NCBI GenBank assembly: GCA_018881555.1
Contig: JACAXG010000014.1
Span: 1,490,586-1,554,585 of the forward strand
Reading direction: 5' to 3'
From: Amblyornis subalaris
Taxonomy: Eukaryota > Chordata > Aves > Passeriformes > Ptilonorhynchidae
Length of the DNA stretch: 64,000 nucleotides
Numbering within the stretch: the first letter of the stretch is position 1; every line of letters starts with the position of its first letter. The position numbers and the translations under genes are program-made. The notes under the pieces were generated by a model. That model worked only from the letters and a program-made list of their open reading frames with translations. It ran no database searches and was not told where the DNA came from. Below are positions 1 to 10,671 of this stretch, one piece after another.

Positions 1-162
1 CTAATGGCATATGTTACCTTATTTGTTCCTGTGGAATTCAACTTTTCCCATTTTTTTTGAAAATATGTACAATGTCTTTGCTGCAGGATTACACCATTTA
101 ACCTTTCATGCAGCCCATTTTTTTTTCTGGTTGCTTTTTCTTCGGCCTAAGCAGTGACAGTT

Positions 163-282
163 GTGGAATTTGGTTGGGAGAGGAAGGAATTCCACTATTC
201 CAGGTTGCTCCAAGCCCCNTCCAGCCNGGCCTTGGACACTTCCAGGGATGGGGCAGCCCAGCCTCACAGGGAAGGNTTTCTT
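163..282 (-). mobile_element. CR1 LINE 3' fragment, internally deleted
   Basis: The + strand reads the reverse complement of a CR1 3' end. tttggttgggagaggaagg is followed directly by ccactattccaggttgctcc, then cttggacacttccaggg and a cacagggaagg...tttctt stretch. About 50 bp of the usual 3' part is missing between the first two blocks. Confidence 0.8.
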
Positions 283-1527
283 CTTTCCGAAGGAATAAAA
301 TGGGGAGAGAATCCCTTCCTGCCATGGTGATGGAGTGGAGNAGGGCACATGTCCAGTGGGTTGGTGGGAGCTGTTCTCCCAACTGTTCTCCCATCCCAAT
401 CCCAGGCAGCCCAATTCACTGGTGCTTCCGTGCAGCATGAGGAGCTTCCCAAGACATCTGGTTAAAGCACAGCCACAAAAATCCATGGTTTATCTCCCTG
501 CTTGGAGAGCAGCTCTCTAATGCACCGTTTATATCTTAGATAATGCTTAGTAAAGTGATTTTTGGTTGTAGTTTGCCATGAAGGCGTTCCTGAAGTGCTC
601 CTGCAGCTGGCAGGGCCTACTCTGCTTCTCTTCCACCCCTCATTCCTCAGGCAAGGAGTCGTCCTGAATTCCATGAGAAGCAAGTTCTGAGCAAAGGGCT
701 TGCTGGCACCAAACCTCAGCTGAAGTCAGCTTTGTGTCTCTGGAGNTGGTTCTTTTCCATGCAGTTGCTGATTTCCCGTGGGTTTTCCAACACCTNGGTG
801 TGACCTGGGCTGGCAGCTCTGGATGTTGAGTCTTCCCAAAGACTCTTTGTGGGATAATCAAGGCATTGGGGCAGAGAAGGTCCCTTCATCTTCCTCGGAA
901 TCCNGAGAGGCAGAGCAGGAGGCTGTAGTGTGGAGAACTCAATTTGGGACAACCCCACTGCTTGGGAATTCCAGCAGTGTCTCGTCCGTGGGTTCTTCTT
1001 TCCAGTGCATTCCCGTGCTCTCCATGCCGACTTTCCAGTAACTGCATCTTTTCAAAACTCCAGCTCATGGGAGTTTTATCTGCTCCAATGTTTAATAATG
1101 TCATTAATGTAATTTATAGGTGGAGAATCGCTGAGTTGGTGCCAGTGTTTGGCGACTCCATTTCCTCAGCTCTGCAAAGTTCTTGGTTGTCCCAGTTGTT
1201 TTTATTGCATCCTGCTTTTCTCTGGCACTCTGGATGATATTTTTTTAATATTCCTTTATTTTGAAATATGTTTTGTCACTTACCAACTGTCTAAACTGCT
1301 GCCTCGAAACAGCTTGTTTTTCTTCTTAGCATCAGTCTCGTTTCAGGTTTAAACTCTGACGCTGCTGCTGCATGTTTTGTTATCACTCACCTTATATNTA
1401 ACAGTAAATTTAAAAAAAAGTATTATCATACATAATATTTATATTTAACTTNCTCAAATACATGCATTTTAAAATTGCAGTCTAATAATGACCTGAACTG
1501 TTTTATGAAGTAGCCATATTTGCATTA

Positions 1528-1552
1528 AATATATATATACACATATATATAT
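1528..1552. repeat. TA-rich simple repeat
   Basis: A short run of alternating T and A is interrupted by cac. It is an ordinary dinucleotide microsatellite. Confidence 0.8.
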
Positions 1553-2199
1553 TTAATAATTTCTGCGGTCTGAATGACTGCAATTGATACTTGAAATTAT
1601 TTTACCGTTCCAATAACTTGTACCATGATTTTTTTTCCTGGTGGTGAANTTGAGTTAAACAAGGAACTTTCTCCTAATATGCTTTGAAAGAGAACATGGC
1701 ATTTTGCTGCAATTACTTGTGTGTTTGCACTCTGGCTTTATTACCAATCTGAACATCCAGGTTTGATGCAGTGCAGTTGTGGTTCATTGTTCTGGCCCAG
1801 CCTTTGGATTTATGGCTGAAGTATTAAAGAGCCCTGAATTTGTTGGGTTTTGTTTGTGGCCATTGAGATAAAAATAATCTAATAAGGCTTNTGTCAGGTG
1901 AGAGACACTTAGAGGAATTCCAGGGGAGAACTTGACATCTCAGCAACNTTCATTGGAGTGGGGGTTGCTCCTGGCCAATAAAACAGATTATTTTTGCAAA
2001 AATCGACCTTCCCTGGAAGAGCTCAAAGAGAAGAAAACAAGGCCTGTCTTGGTTTTGGGCTCTAATTCCTCTCTCCATTTAAAAAAGCCTCTCTTTTGCA
2101 ATTGTAGCTTTTTGAAAAGATTAGATTGGACCTCTAAGATAGAGTTCNGTGCTTTAGTGCAATATAATTGGGGAAATACTAAACGCCACTGACCTCATT

Positions 2200-2800
2200 T
2201 CCTTTAGAACAATGAAAATTAATAGTTTCACGTTTTATTAGGCTGATATTCCAGATGTAGTGTACATTTAATTAAGTGTAGTTTCCTTTTGGTTATGGTA
2301 TGTGGCTCTGCTTTTTGTCGCAAATTCTTTCTAGTTTTACAGTTTTCCACATGTTTTCTTTCACCATTTATGATTTTTTCAAAGCGAGGCTATGAGGATT
2401 TAAATCACTTTAGCATGCAGCAAAACAGTTCCCATTCAAACAATAAACGCCATTTTAAAAAGCCTTCAGATCTTCTGTCACTTCATAAATATAAATGTAT
2501 AAAAACATTATGCAGTTGTAGTGCCCACCTGCTAATTAAATGCAGATTTCCTCAAACTTGTTTTAAAATCCGCTTATTTGTTTCAACTCGGTCTCTGCTC
2601 GGAATACATATGGCCCTTGTGAAACTAATTATGCTCGTGGAGCAGCTGTTAAATTTAGTGCAACTAATTTTATCCAATATTTTACATTTTAATTGATTAC
2701 CTGTGAAGAAATTAGCAAATTAACACTTATTGTGCAGTAACTGAATGGGCTTTTATGGCGACTTTCAATTTTTACAAGCGGCCCGAGTGTTGATGGAATA
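2200..2800. promoter_or_regulatory. Candidate conserved noncoding element, homeodomain-word rich
   Basis: A transposon-free block contains TTAATTAA (2268-2275), TAATTA (2533-2538 and 2626-2631) and TAATTG near 2690, with little low-complexity sequence. That composition is typical of developmental enhancers. No alignment was possible, so conservation is inferred. Confidence 0.35.
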
Positions 2801-3365
2801 AAGGCATTTCTTAGGAGTTGAGATAGGGAAGTTATTGGTGAGCCTTGATTATCTTGGTGTGAGAATTTAGGGATCCTGAGTGATGCCAAGCATCTGTGTG
2901 TTCTGTAACTCGGACATGAAAAGCAGATTGGAAAGTAATGGCTTTTCACAGAATTTTGGGAACATATGGGCTTATCTGGATCTGAGAACTCTTTGAAGAT
3001 CTTTGAACTTGACTAAATGACTTAACCTTTGGCATGGTGGGTGGGTGTTTGGGGTGTTGTTTGGGGGGAAGGGGATCCGTGCTGGAAATCTCCTCTCCAG
3101 CTTCATTTTTTTTTTTTCCTCCAGTAGTTCTATCATTTGAACACTCTGGGTCTTGCTTTAATGGGACTAACTGTGATCCTTGTTATTTTTCAGCAGTAGA
3201 TAAAATAGAAAATCTCTCTTCTCTGCCAGATCTGTGGACTTTTGTTCTGGTTTAGGGATGAGATGGGGACGCTGATGACTTTTTGGAGCTCCATTCCAGG
3301 AACTTTTATCTTTATTTCCTGCTCTGTAGATCTTGCAAGATACTTTAATAGGAATTAANGAATTC

Positions 3366-3526
3366 ACAAGAAGGGCGGAGNGGGACTTTTCATAAGGGCC
3401 TGGAGTGATGAGACAAGTGGGAGTGGCCTTAAGTTGAAGNATGGAGNTTNATNGATGGNATATTGGGAACAAATCCATCCCTGTNAGGATGGTGGGACAC
3501 TGGCACAGGTTGCCCAGGGAAGCTGT
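3366..3526 (+). mobile_element. CR1 LINE fragment, sense on +
   Basis: It reads in the CR1 sense direction: gggactttt..ataagggcctggagtgatg, gacaagtgggagtgg, then atattgggaacaaatccatcc and cactggcacaggttgcccagg up to agctgtg. There it stops abruptly and an opposite-strand CR1 begins. The 3' terminal third is missing. Confidence 0.85.
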
Positions 3527-3527
3527 G

Positions 3528-3609
3528 CCAAGGGCAGGGACCCCTTCACTATCCCAGGTTGCTCNAAGCCCTGTCCAGCCTGGCCTTGGACGCTTCCAGG
3601 GTTGGGGCA
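3528..3609 (-). mobile_element. CR1 LINE fragment in opposite orientation to its neighbour
   Basis: It starts at gggcagggaccccttcacta, continues with tatcccaggttgctc and ends ccttggacgcttccagggttgggg. It abuts the + strand CR1 fragment at 3366-3526 within a couple of bases. The terminal 3' ~50 bp of CR1 is missing. Confidence 0.85.
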
Positions 3610-4155
3610 AATTTGATGCAGTAACTCTACTTTGAATTTTTAAAAGCTGCTTCCTGTATATAAATGTCACCTGCCACCAGTTCTGCTTAGACATGGGAAC
3701 GAGCAGAAATCTGGGGTNTGAGCATTGGATCATCTGAGCTGAATTTGTTATTTGCACCTGCAAAAGGTAGCTGTGAACTCAAGTTCAGATTTGNGCTGAG
3801 AAACTGAAGTCCTTTAGCAAGAAATATTTTGGATTCCTNGGTTATTCCTGGTGGGAGGACTATGCCCTTAAGTGAGGAGAGGCCTTGCATCAATTACAGG
3901 TGATTTGTGTTGCTGCAGGGCTTTTTGGTTTGTTTGGGGTTTTTTTATTCCTGTTTTGGACTTTGCATCTTACCTGCAGAATTCTGAGAAATTAGGGTTA
4001 CCTGGGCANAGTGAATTTGGGGCAGTGCTCTGTAAATCTCCTTGCTGCCTCATCATGATGCTTGTAAAAACAGTGTCTTTGNGCCAGCCAAAAATTAGAT
4101 TTAATATCCAGAATGCTCTTTTAGGTCAAAACTTCCCCTACCTGAGGAGTAAGGG

Positions 4156-4177
4156 TGGATGGATGGATGGATGGATG
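4156..4177. repeat. (TGGA)n microsatellite
   Basis: About five and a half perfect copies of a four-base unit lie in otherwise unremarkable intron. Confidence 0.9.
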
Positions 4178-4662
4178 CTTTTACATTGGTGATGACACAC
4201 TAAAAATCCATTTTGAGAGAGAAAAATGCTCTCTAATTAATAACCCAGCACTGGAGTAGTAATTTGATCTATTTATTAGTGTTAATAGAGTGACCAGTAC
4301 AGGAGAGCTGGTGCTGGAAGNTGCCAGCTGCTGAAACAGGAACCCAGCTCTGACCTCTGGAGCTGCTCCTGGCAGGAATAGAGACCTCAACTCCCCTGTG
4401 CTGGACAAATTCCAGAAATGTAATTTATAGCCTCATCTGGATGTGGGATTTTCTTTTGCTTAGTCTATTGTTGAGTTTTATTAAGCAGTTGTTGCTTTAT
4501 AAAAGGAGGGATTTTTTCTGCGTGATTTGGCTTTTAAAGGCCTTGGGAGTTTAGCACTCCAAGAGGTGCTAAATAAACTTTTTATACTGTTTTAAAAACT
4601 TCCCTATTTCCCTCAGCCTTTAATGAAACTTTTCCATGAGGTGCCATCAGAACTTTGATGGG

Positions 4663-4774
4663 GATCATGGAATTGTAGAATCCTGGAATGGTTTGGGTTG
4701 GGAGGGACCTTAAAGCCCCTCTCATTCCANCCTCTGCCATGGGAAGGGACACATTCCATANGCCAGGATGCTCA
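4663..4774 (-). mobile_element. CR1 LINE 3' end
   Basis: It begins with a degenerate terminal repeat (gatcatggaattgtagaatc), then tggtttgggttgggaggga, the accttaaag signature and ctgccatgggaagggacaca. It ends after about 110 bp. Confidence 0.85.
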
Positions 4775-5185
4775 GGTAAGAAAAGCTAAGGAAAAATTGA
4801 CCTGCTGTTTTCCTAAATATCCCTTGTCTACTCAGGTAGCATGGAAAAGGTGGTTTGATTCAGGATAAATTATTAAATAAAATTTAGGAAATCTTCTGCA
4901 AGAAATTCAGGAATAATGAAAACATTTTGGATACATAGAGAATCGGTCCTAATACTTCTTGATCTTTTTTTCCTTCAAGTATATCAGGAAGAACATCAAT
5001 TTATTACAGAGGAATGGATAACGTGATGAGAATGGAGTATCCTTTATCCAAGTAGGAATTCAACTTAGTAACCAAAGTTAAAAGTAACAACCAAACCCCA
5101 AATACATGAACAAATCCTTGCACTCATNTGCAGTTTCTTGTGTTATTGGGCCTGCAGAGTTGGAATATTTACAGGTTTTCTGCCA

Positions 5186-5235
5186 AAATACCTCTAAGGT
5201 GACCAAGTCCAACCATTGAGAGGTTTGGCCACATC
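5186..5235 (-). mobile_element. Possible old CR1 fragment
   Basis: The words acctctaaggtgaccaagtc and caaccattgag resemble the 3' end of an older CR1 subfamily in reverse. The match is short and could be chance. Confidence 0.3.
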
Positions 5236-5646
5236 ACTCCTGGTTTTTCTGGTTTTTGTTGGAACATCATTATTGGTGACAACGTATTCANTGTGTAAAT
5301 ACAAGCATTGAGTAGCAGCTGTAAAGTCTTTGCTTATTTTCCAAGCTGAACTGATCAGAACTCAGGAATTAAAACTTGAATGTTCAAGGGCAAATTTCCT
5401 TCCTTTCCTTCCCCAGTAGCTCCAGGATTACTTTGTTAATGGGTGAAACCTGTGTAANGTGATTCGTTTTGCATCTTCCTTCGGAGCAGGAGCAACGTTT
5501 TCTCTTGCTGAACGAACAGNTTAAAGGTATTCAGTTGCTAAANACATGCCATCCTTCGATGTGTTTCTTGAACGCACGGTACTTCAACAACAAAGTCTAA
5601 CCTTGTGGCAAGCAGCCGGTGACGCTTGAGCTTTGGTGCCCCGCAG

Positions 5647-5805
5647 ATCCCGATCCCGCGGGCGGCAGCGCTCCCACAGCAGCGACAGGTCCGGCCACGG
5701 GAGGACCCCCAGCGCGTCCCGGGAGCGGCGCAAGGGCCGGGACAAGGACAGAGCCAAGGACAAGGGCAAAGGCAAGGACAAGGACGTTTACGGCTCCAAG
5801 GCTGG
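5647..5805 (+). CDS. RSRC1: RSRC1 coding exon: end of RS domain plus Lys/Asp-rich linker (internal exon)
   Basis: This internal exon is bounded by an acceptor ending in ccccgcag and a strong donor GG|gtgagt. It starts with the last base of a codon (A), then reads 52 full codons and ends with two bases (GG). The peptide begins SRSRGRQRSHSSDRSG, passes through RERRKGRDKDRAKDKGKGKD and ends DVYGSKA-G. ERRKGRDK is shared with mammalian RSRC1, an SR-related nuclear speckle protein that influences splice-site choice. Arg/Ser dipeptides are sparse here and give way to alternating Lys/Asp. By hand count 47 of 52 third codon positions are G or C, far more than in the next two exons. Its length is divisible by three and its phases match, so skipping it would keep the frame. 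The polypyrimidine tract before it is short. The preceding exon is not in the window. Identification follows from order and phase with the two downstream exons. Confidence 0.9.
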
Positions 5806-6043
5806 GTGAGTGAAACGGCAAAGGGTGGGACCGTGACGAAAGCAGGCAACGATTCGTAATGATTTTCCTTCACCTTAAATTGTATTTGAGAGAAAGTAAG
5901 TGGGCATCACTGAAAAGATGGGAATAGTGGGATTTTTTAGGGTTTTCAAATTCTGGAACGCGNCCACATGTCACGCTAAGTGATGGTGTTTATCTACCGT
6001 GGTAAATAAATGGATGGAATGATGGAATNCATTTACGATTCTT

Positions 6044-6054
6044 CCCCCCCCCCC
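6044..6054. repeat. Poly-C tract (11 C)
   Basis: An uninterrupted run of C lies about 240 bp downstream of the RS exon donor. A G-quadruplex/i-motif former is conceivable, but one run alone is insufficient. Confidence 0.8.
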
Positions 6055-8133
6055 TTGGTTTCAGGTGTTCTAAGTAGCCTTCTGCAATCTGTTAATAGAA
6101 ACGTTCTTCCCATGTATAATAGCCACAGTTGGAGGGAAAAATGAGGAATATTGGAAAGTATGAGGGCTATTTGCCATGAGGAGAGGGATTTCACTGTTCA
6201 CACACACCCACACCTCCTCCCAGTGGCAGAAGTTCCTCCTGGGCTCCAGCTGAGGCTCACAAATGCAGTTTCAGCACAAGCACTTGCTCTGGGTGAAGGA
6301 TGGGACCCCTTTGAGAACCTGCTGATTTCTGCTTGGAATAACCTGGATTGTTGATTACAGGTTTCAGGAAAGGCAGTTTATGGAATTCCCTCCCCTTTAT
6401 CCATCAGGCTCTCGTGCAGCCTTTACTGGGGTGTTTGTGTTTTCCCTGTTTATCTGATCCCTTCCAAAAAAGAAAACTCTGGGTGTCACTTCCTGAACTT
6501 CCCTTGGGTGGATTCCCACCGAAAAACACTCCTGGGGAATTTCTAGAGCAGCNTCTTCCACCCACACTTGGGCTTCTGTTGGCTTCTGGAATTTTCGCTT
6601 TGTTCCCTGCAGCAGCAGGAAAATTCCATGGTTACGCTGGATCCAGTTTGGACTCTCTAAACAAATTAATTTCTAGATCCAGTGTCTAGATCAGCACTGA
6701 AAGTCTCAATATTCTACAGNGCCTTTCCAGAACCTCCAACATCAGGGAATTTGCAGTGGAAACAATCCTGTGACCTCTGCNTTTGAAGCAGATCCTTCCT
6801 CAAAGGCACATCAAGGACCAGGTCTAGTGCTCAGTGGAAATTCATGGCTGTTTGGAATGTATTTATTCAAAATAGCTGCTTTAGAGCTGTAATGAAGATC
6901 AGCCTGAAGCCAGATTGTGGGAAGGTGGAACATAAATTCTCAGCTGCTGCTTGNCTTTATAGTTTAACTTTGCATAAAGGAAGGTATTTCAGTTTGGCAG
7001 CACTGCAGGTTACCTGAGAGTTGTTGTATATTTGGGACTTTACTGTTCCTCTAAAGCAGAGAATCAAAATGCATTTTTTCAATAATTAAGGAGTAAATTT
7101 GTTTCTGGCTCCTTTAAACCCTAAGGATGATTTTCTGTGCTGTGTTTGTAGGTGTGGGGGGAAAGGATTGTGCTTGATTTTTAAATCAAGGCAACTTTAG
7201 GTGCTCTCAAGGTAGATCTTGTCACAGGAAACATCTCAAGAGAGATTTCAAAAGCAAAAAAATGAAAATTACTAAAAAAAAATAATTCTGGGCACTGTCC
7301 TTTGGCATTCCCAGTTTCAGTGGTGATTCTTTAATGCTGAGCACTGAGCTTGTTGACTGTTGGGAAGTGCCAGCTGTTTGTGGACATGGGCTGTGGCACA
7401 GCTCAGCTCTTCTCTTACATCCTGAAACGTTTTAAGGGATGTTCTGCTTGTCCAGCCATTATGGGGGGAAATGGTGGCAACAGCTCCTTGGAATTGGGGT
7501 TGGGAGTTCCTGGCAGCTCCATGGAGTTCTCCCACTCCCATATTCCTGTGTGTAGACCAGCAACATCTGCAGGCAGGAAATCTTCAGGTGTCCAAGGCTG
7601 CAAAAGTGAGGGGTTTTATAGTACTACAATATTTTCCACTAATTTTTTTTTTGCTAATCAAAGCATTACATTCATCTTTTATTTATGCTTTTTGAAATGC
7701 ACTTGTTTTAAAACAACTTGCATACATGTCTTCAGTGACCTGTTTGGGTGTGCTGTTGAATTTTGATGTTTCAAGTCTTGATGAGCTTCCAAACGTGCAA
7801 GTTCTGAGACNTGTTTTTCATAAGGCTCCTTGTTCATTGTTAAATTGGGGAGGAAAAAGCTACTAAAAGGTTGGTAGTTTTAAATAGCTTTTCCTAGATT
7901 TATGGGTTTCATCGTTGCTTTCGTAGTAGTGGGATTTTGGATTACTTTTCCAAGTGATTTTGACAATTTTTAATGGAATAAATTAAGAGCAGCTTCTCAG
8001 TTGTTATGAGAAAAGAAGTGGTGAACCATTAATCAAACCTGATCACTGGTTTAATTTCTGATGCTTAATAAGGTTATTGATGCATTTGGGCATTANTTGT
8101 TTCACAGCTTCTGAAGTAACTGGGACAGATCCC

Positions 8134-8389
8134 AGGATCATGGAATGGTTTGAGTTGGGAGGGACCTTAAATCCCACTCAGTGCCACCCCTGCCATGGGC
8201 AGGGACACCTCCCACTATCCCAGGCTGCTCCAAGCCCCGTCCAGTCTGGCCTTGGACACTTCCAGGGATGGGGAATCCACAACTTCTCTGTGCCAGGGCC
8301 TTCCCACCCTCACAGGGAAGGATTTCTTCCCAATATCCCATCCAACCCTGCCCTCTGGCAGTGGGAANCCATTCCCCATTATCCTGTCA
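8134..8389 (-). mobile_element. CR1 LINE 3' end, about 255 bp
   Basis: It runs from the terminal ggatcatggaatggtttgag through the accttaaa, ccatgggcagggacacc, tccaagccccgtccag, cacttccagggatgggg and cacagggaaggatttcttcc blocks to a cattccccattatcctgtc stretch. All are in reverse order, so the element is antisense to RSRC1. Confidence 0.92.
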
Positions 8390-9431
8390 ATATTCCAGAG
8401 CTGAGGAGTTGGTTGTTCAAACACAGCCTCNGTTTTTCCTTTGAATTCCATATTTCAGGTCTCTAAAGTTTCACTTAGGTCGCTCTGTCTAGGGCCCTTT
8501 TTCCTGTGGCATTTCCCCAGATCCCTTGGAGTTTGATTTCCCTGCTCAGTGCCCCGTGGATGGCANACGGATGGTTAATGCCTCTTGATGAGTTTATCGC
8601 TGTTTGCAGAAGACACCAGGCAGAANATGGGAATACTGGACTGCTCCAAGNTTAACAGCAGTCAGCCTCTCCCGGAGCTTGGCACGTTCTTATTTTCCTG
8701 TTTCTCCTTGCCCCGTGCAGCGGGAGGTGATTGATGGGAATTCTCCTGGGGGTCCCGGGGCCGNGCGGTGCCGGGCGCGCCCGGAGCTCCTCTGGAGCGC
8801 GTTGGGATGGAAGGGCCGCGTGGGAGCTGCCGTGTGACAGGGGCTGCCTGCTGCCCTGGGCGTTCGACACTGATCCCACTCCCAGCCTGCCAGAGCAGGC
8901 CCTGGCTGGGCTCTCNCGTCCTCATGCAGCCTTCATCCGGGAGGACGAGGCGTTGGAAGGAGATCCTGGCGCCTTCCGGCAGCGGCGCAGGGGAAGTGTC
9001 GGACTGGGAGGGAGGAGTCCTCTGGCTCGTGTGTTCCACCAAGAACTGGGAAGGGTTTGGCTTTGAAGGAGCAATAGGAACAGCTTAAAATGGTTTCTTC
9101 TGGGAAATTGCTTTGACAGGTCACANGAGTGGTGTTTGGGTTTGGATTCTGCTTGGTTTGAGCAGCAGTTGGGGCCAGTTGTGGTCCCNTAACTAAGAAA
9201 TAAGTTGATGTTTATAAAGTCAATGCTGATTTAATCATAGGGACTAATACACTGAATTTCTTACTGGTTCCATGCATGTGAATGTAAACTCTGGTATTTA
9301 AAACTATTTGCTGAGAAAGTTCAGAATTGTTATCACCTCTGCTGTATAAACCACCTTTTTTTGACAAAGAGATACTGTAATTAATTGATAACACACTGCT
9401 TAGAGTAAAGCACTATGGATTATTCACTTTT

Positions 9432-9521
9432 AGTGGAAGGTGTCCCTTCCTGTGGCAGGGGTTGGAATGAGATGAGCTCTAAGNTCCCTTCCAGCCCAAA
9501 CCATTCCATAATTCCACGATT
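9432..9521 (+). mobile_element. CR1 LINE 3' end, about 90 bp
   Basis: Sense reading: agtggaaggtgtcccttcc, tggcaggggttggaatgag, cccttccagcccaaaccatt, with terminal ccataattccacgatt. It is strongly 5' truncated. Confidence 0.9.
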
Positions 9522-10652
9522 TTGGCAGCTGCTGGCTCTGGTATGTTGTAAGCACTAAATCTCAGGTGTTCCACCTGCTCTCAAAAGCTGTGAAATGTTG
9601 GTGTTTATCTGATCCAGTTATGCACAAACATCATCTCTGGGGTTGCTGGCCCAAGGTATTTGTGTTCAGTCATCTCCATTCACTTCCAAGTGGGATTTTG
9701 TTGCCNGAAGGCCTTTTCTTTAAAAATTTCACCTGACAAAATACATTTCTCAAGGAGCAGGAAAGCGCAAATATAAATTGATGTTCAGATTGCTACAACA
9801 CTTGTTTAATTTGNGCTGCTCAGGTCTTGAATTCAGGAGTTTTTTGATTATGTGGATTTTTTTTAGACTTTACTTTGAAAGAGGGCTATGAGGACAATCT
9901 AGAGAAAGTTCTTTGTGTTTAGTTTGTAGCTCAGGAGTCTAAAAGGAAAATACATCACACTTANTTTGTAAGTTTTGATCCCAAATAGAATAAATAAGGA
10001 TTGCTTCTGGGCTGGAACCTTGCATGCCATGTTTCAACCTTGATCATATTCTCTTGTTGAGTTATAAGCATCCTGGAGTAGGAAAATTATGGCAGAGTTT
10101 TTCCTGCAGTAGAATGGACTGGTGGGAATTGTAGAATCTGTGGCCAAAAATCCATCTTAAACATGGTAATTCATAGAAAAACTGGAGAACTTCTTTACAA
10201 TCTGTTNAAAATTAGCAACTGCATTTTGAATGCTGAAAGCAAACTACTCCAGTCCTGTGTTGGAAAATAGTTTGAATACTTACAGGAGAAATTTCTTTGT
10301 TCTTTTGGCAGAGGGGAAAAAATCTTTCCTTAATCCAAGTGGTTTTTTCAGTGCCTGGGCCAAATGACGAGGACTTTACAAGAGCTCCAGTCACGCTGTT
10401 GAGAGGTGCTTGTAGTAAAGTTTTAAGATGCTTTGAAGGACTTCTTAGTTCCANTAATTTACTTTGGTAGCTTCTTGAAGAACAGCAGATAATAAGCTTC
10501 TAAAATTTTTATGCCAAGTTGAGCCCCTTTGTCCAGCCTGGAATACTCCAGTGACTGCCAGGCACTTGCAGAGTGGGTTTTTGAGGATCTTTAGGATGTA
10601 TTGTCATGGCAAGGGAGTTACTTATCCAGAATAAAACCAAAATGCCTCTTCT

Positions 10653-10671
10653 ATTAATTAATTAATTTCTT
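10653..10671. repeat. (TTAA)n-like short tract
   Basis: ctattaattaattaattt is a short perfect tandem of TTAA, equally readable as overlapping TAATTA homeodomain words. Confidence 0.6.

Larger units (their letters stand above)
1..5646 (+). other. RSRC1: RSRC1 intron (partial, 3' end) upstream of the RS exon
   Basis: The window opens inside this intron. It holds four CR1 fragments (near 0.2, two at 3.4-3.6, and 4.7 kb), a short TA-repeat at 1528-1552, a TGGA microsatellite at 4156-4177 and a candidate conserved noncoding block at 2.2-2.8 kb. The stretch 290-1400 is moderately GC-rich with no recognisable gene or repeat. No upstream RS-domain exon is visible, so the intron is at least 5.6 kb long. 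Confidence 0.8.

Noticed and set aside
5626..5859. 77-codon open frame over the RS exon in another phase
   Set aside because: The correct frame follows the splice phases and RSRC1 identity; this frame runs past the donor into the intron and yields Gln/Gly repeats only.
8690..9010. GC-rich patch as a possible alternative first exon or CpG island
   Set aside because: CpG density is moderate and confined to about 100 bp near 8755-8820; no splice donor in a plausible frame leads to the 28.5-kb exon.
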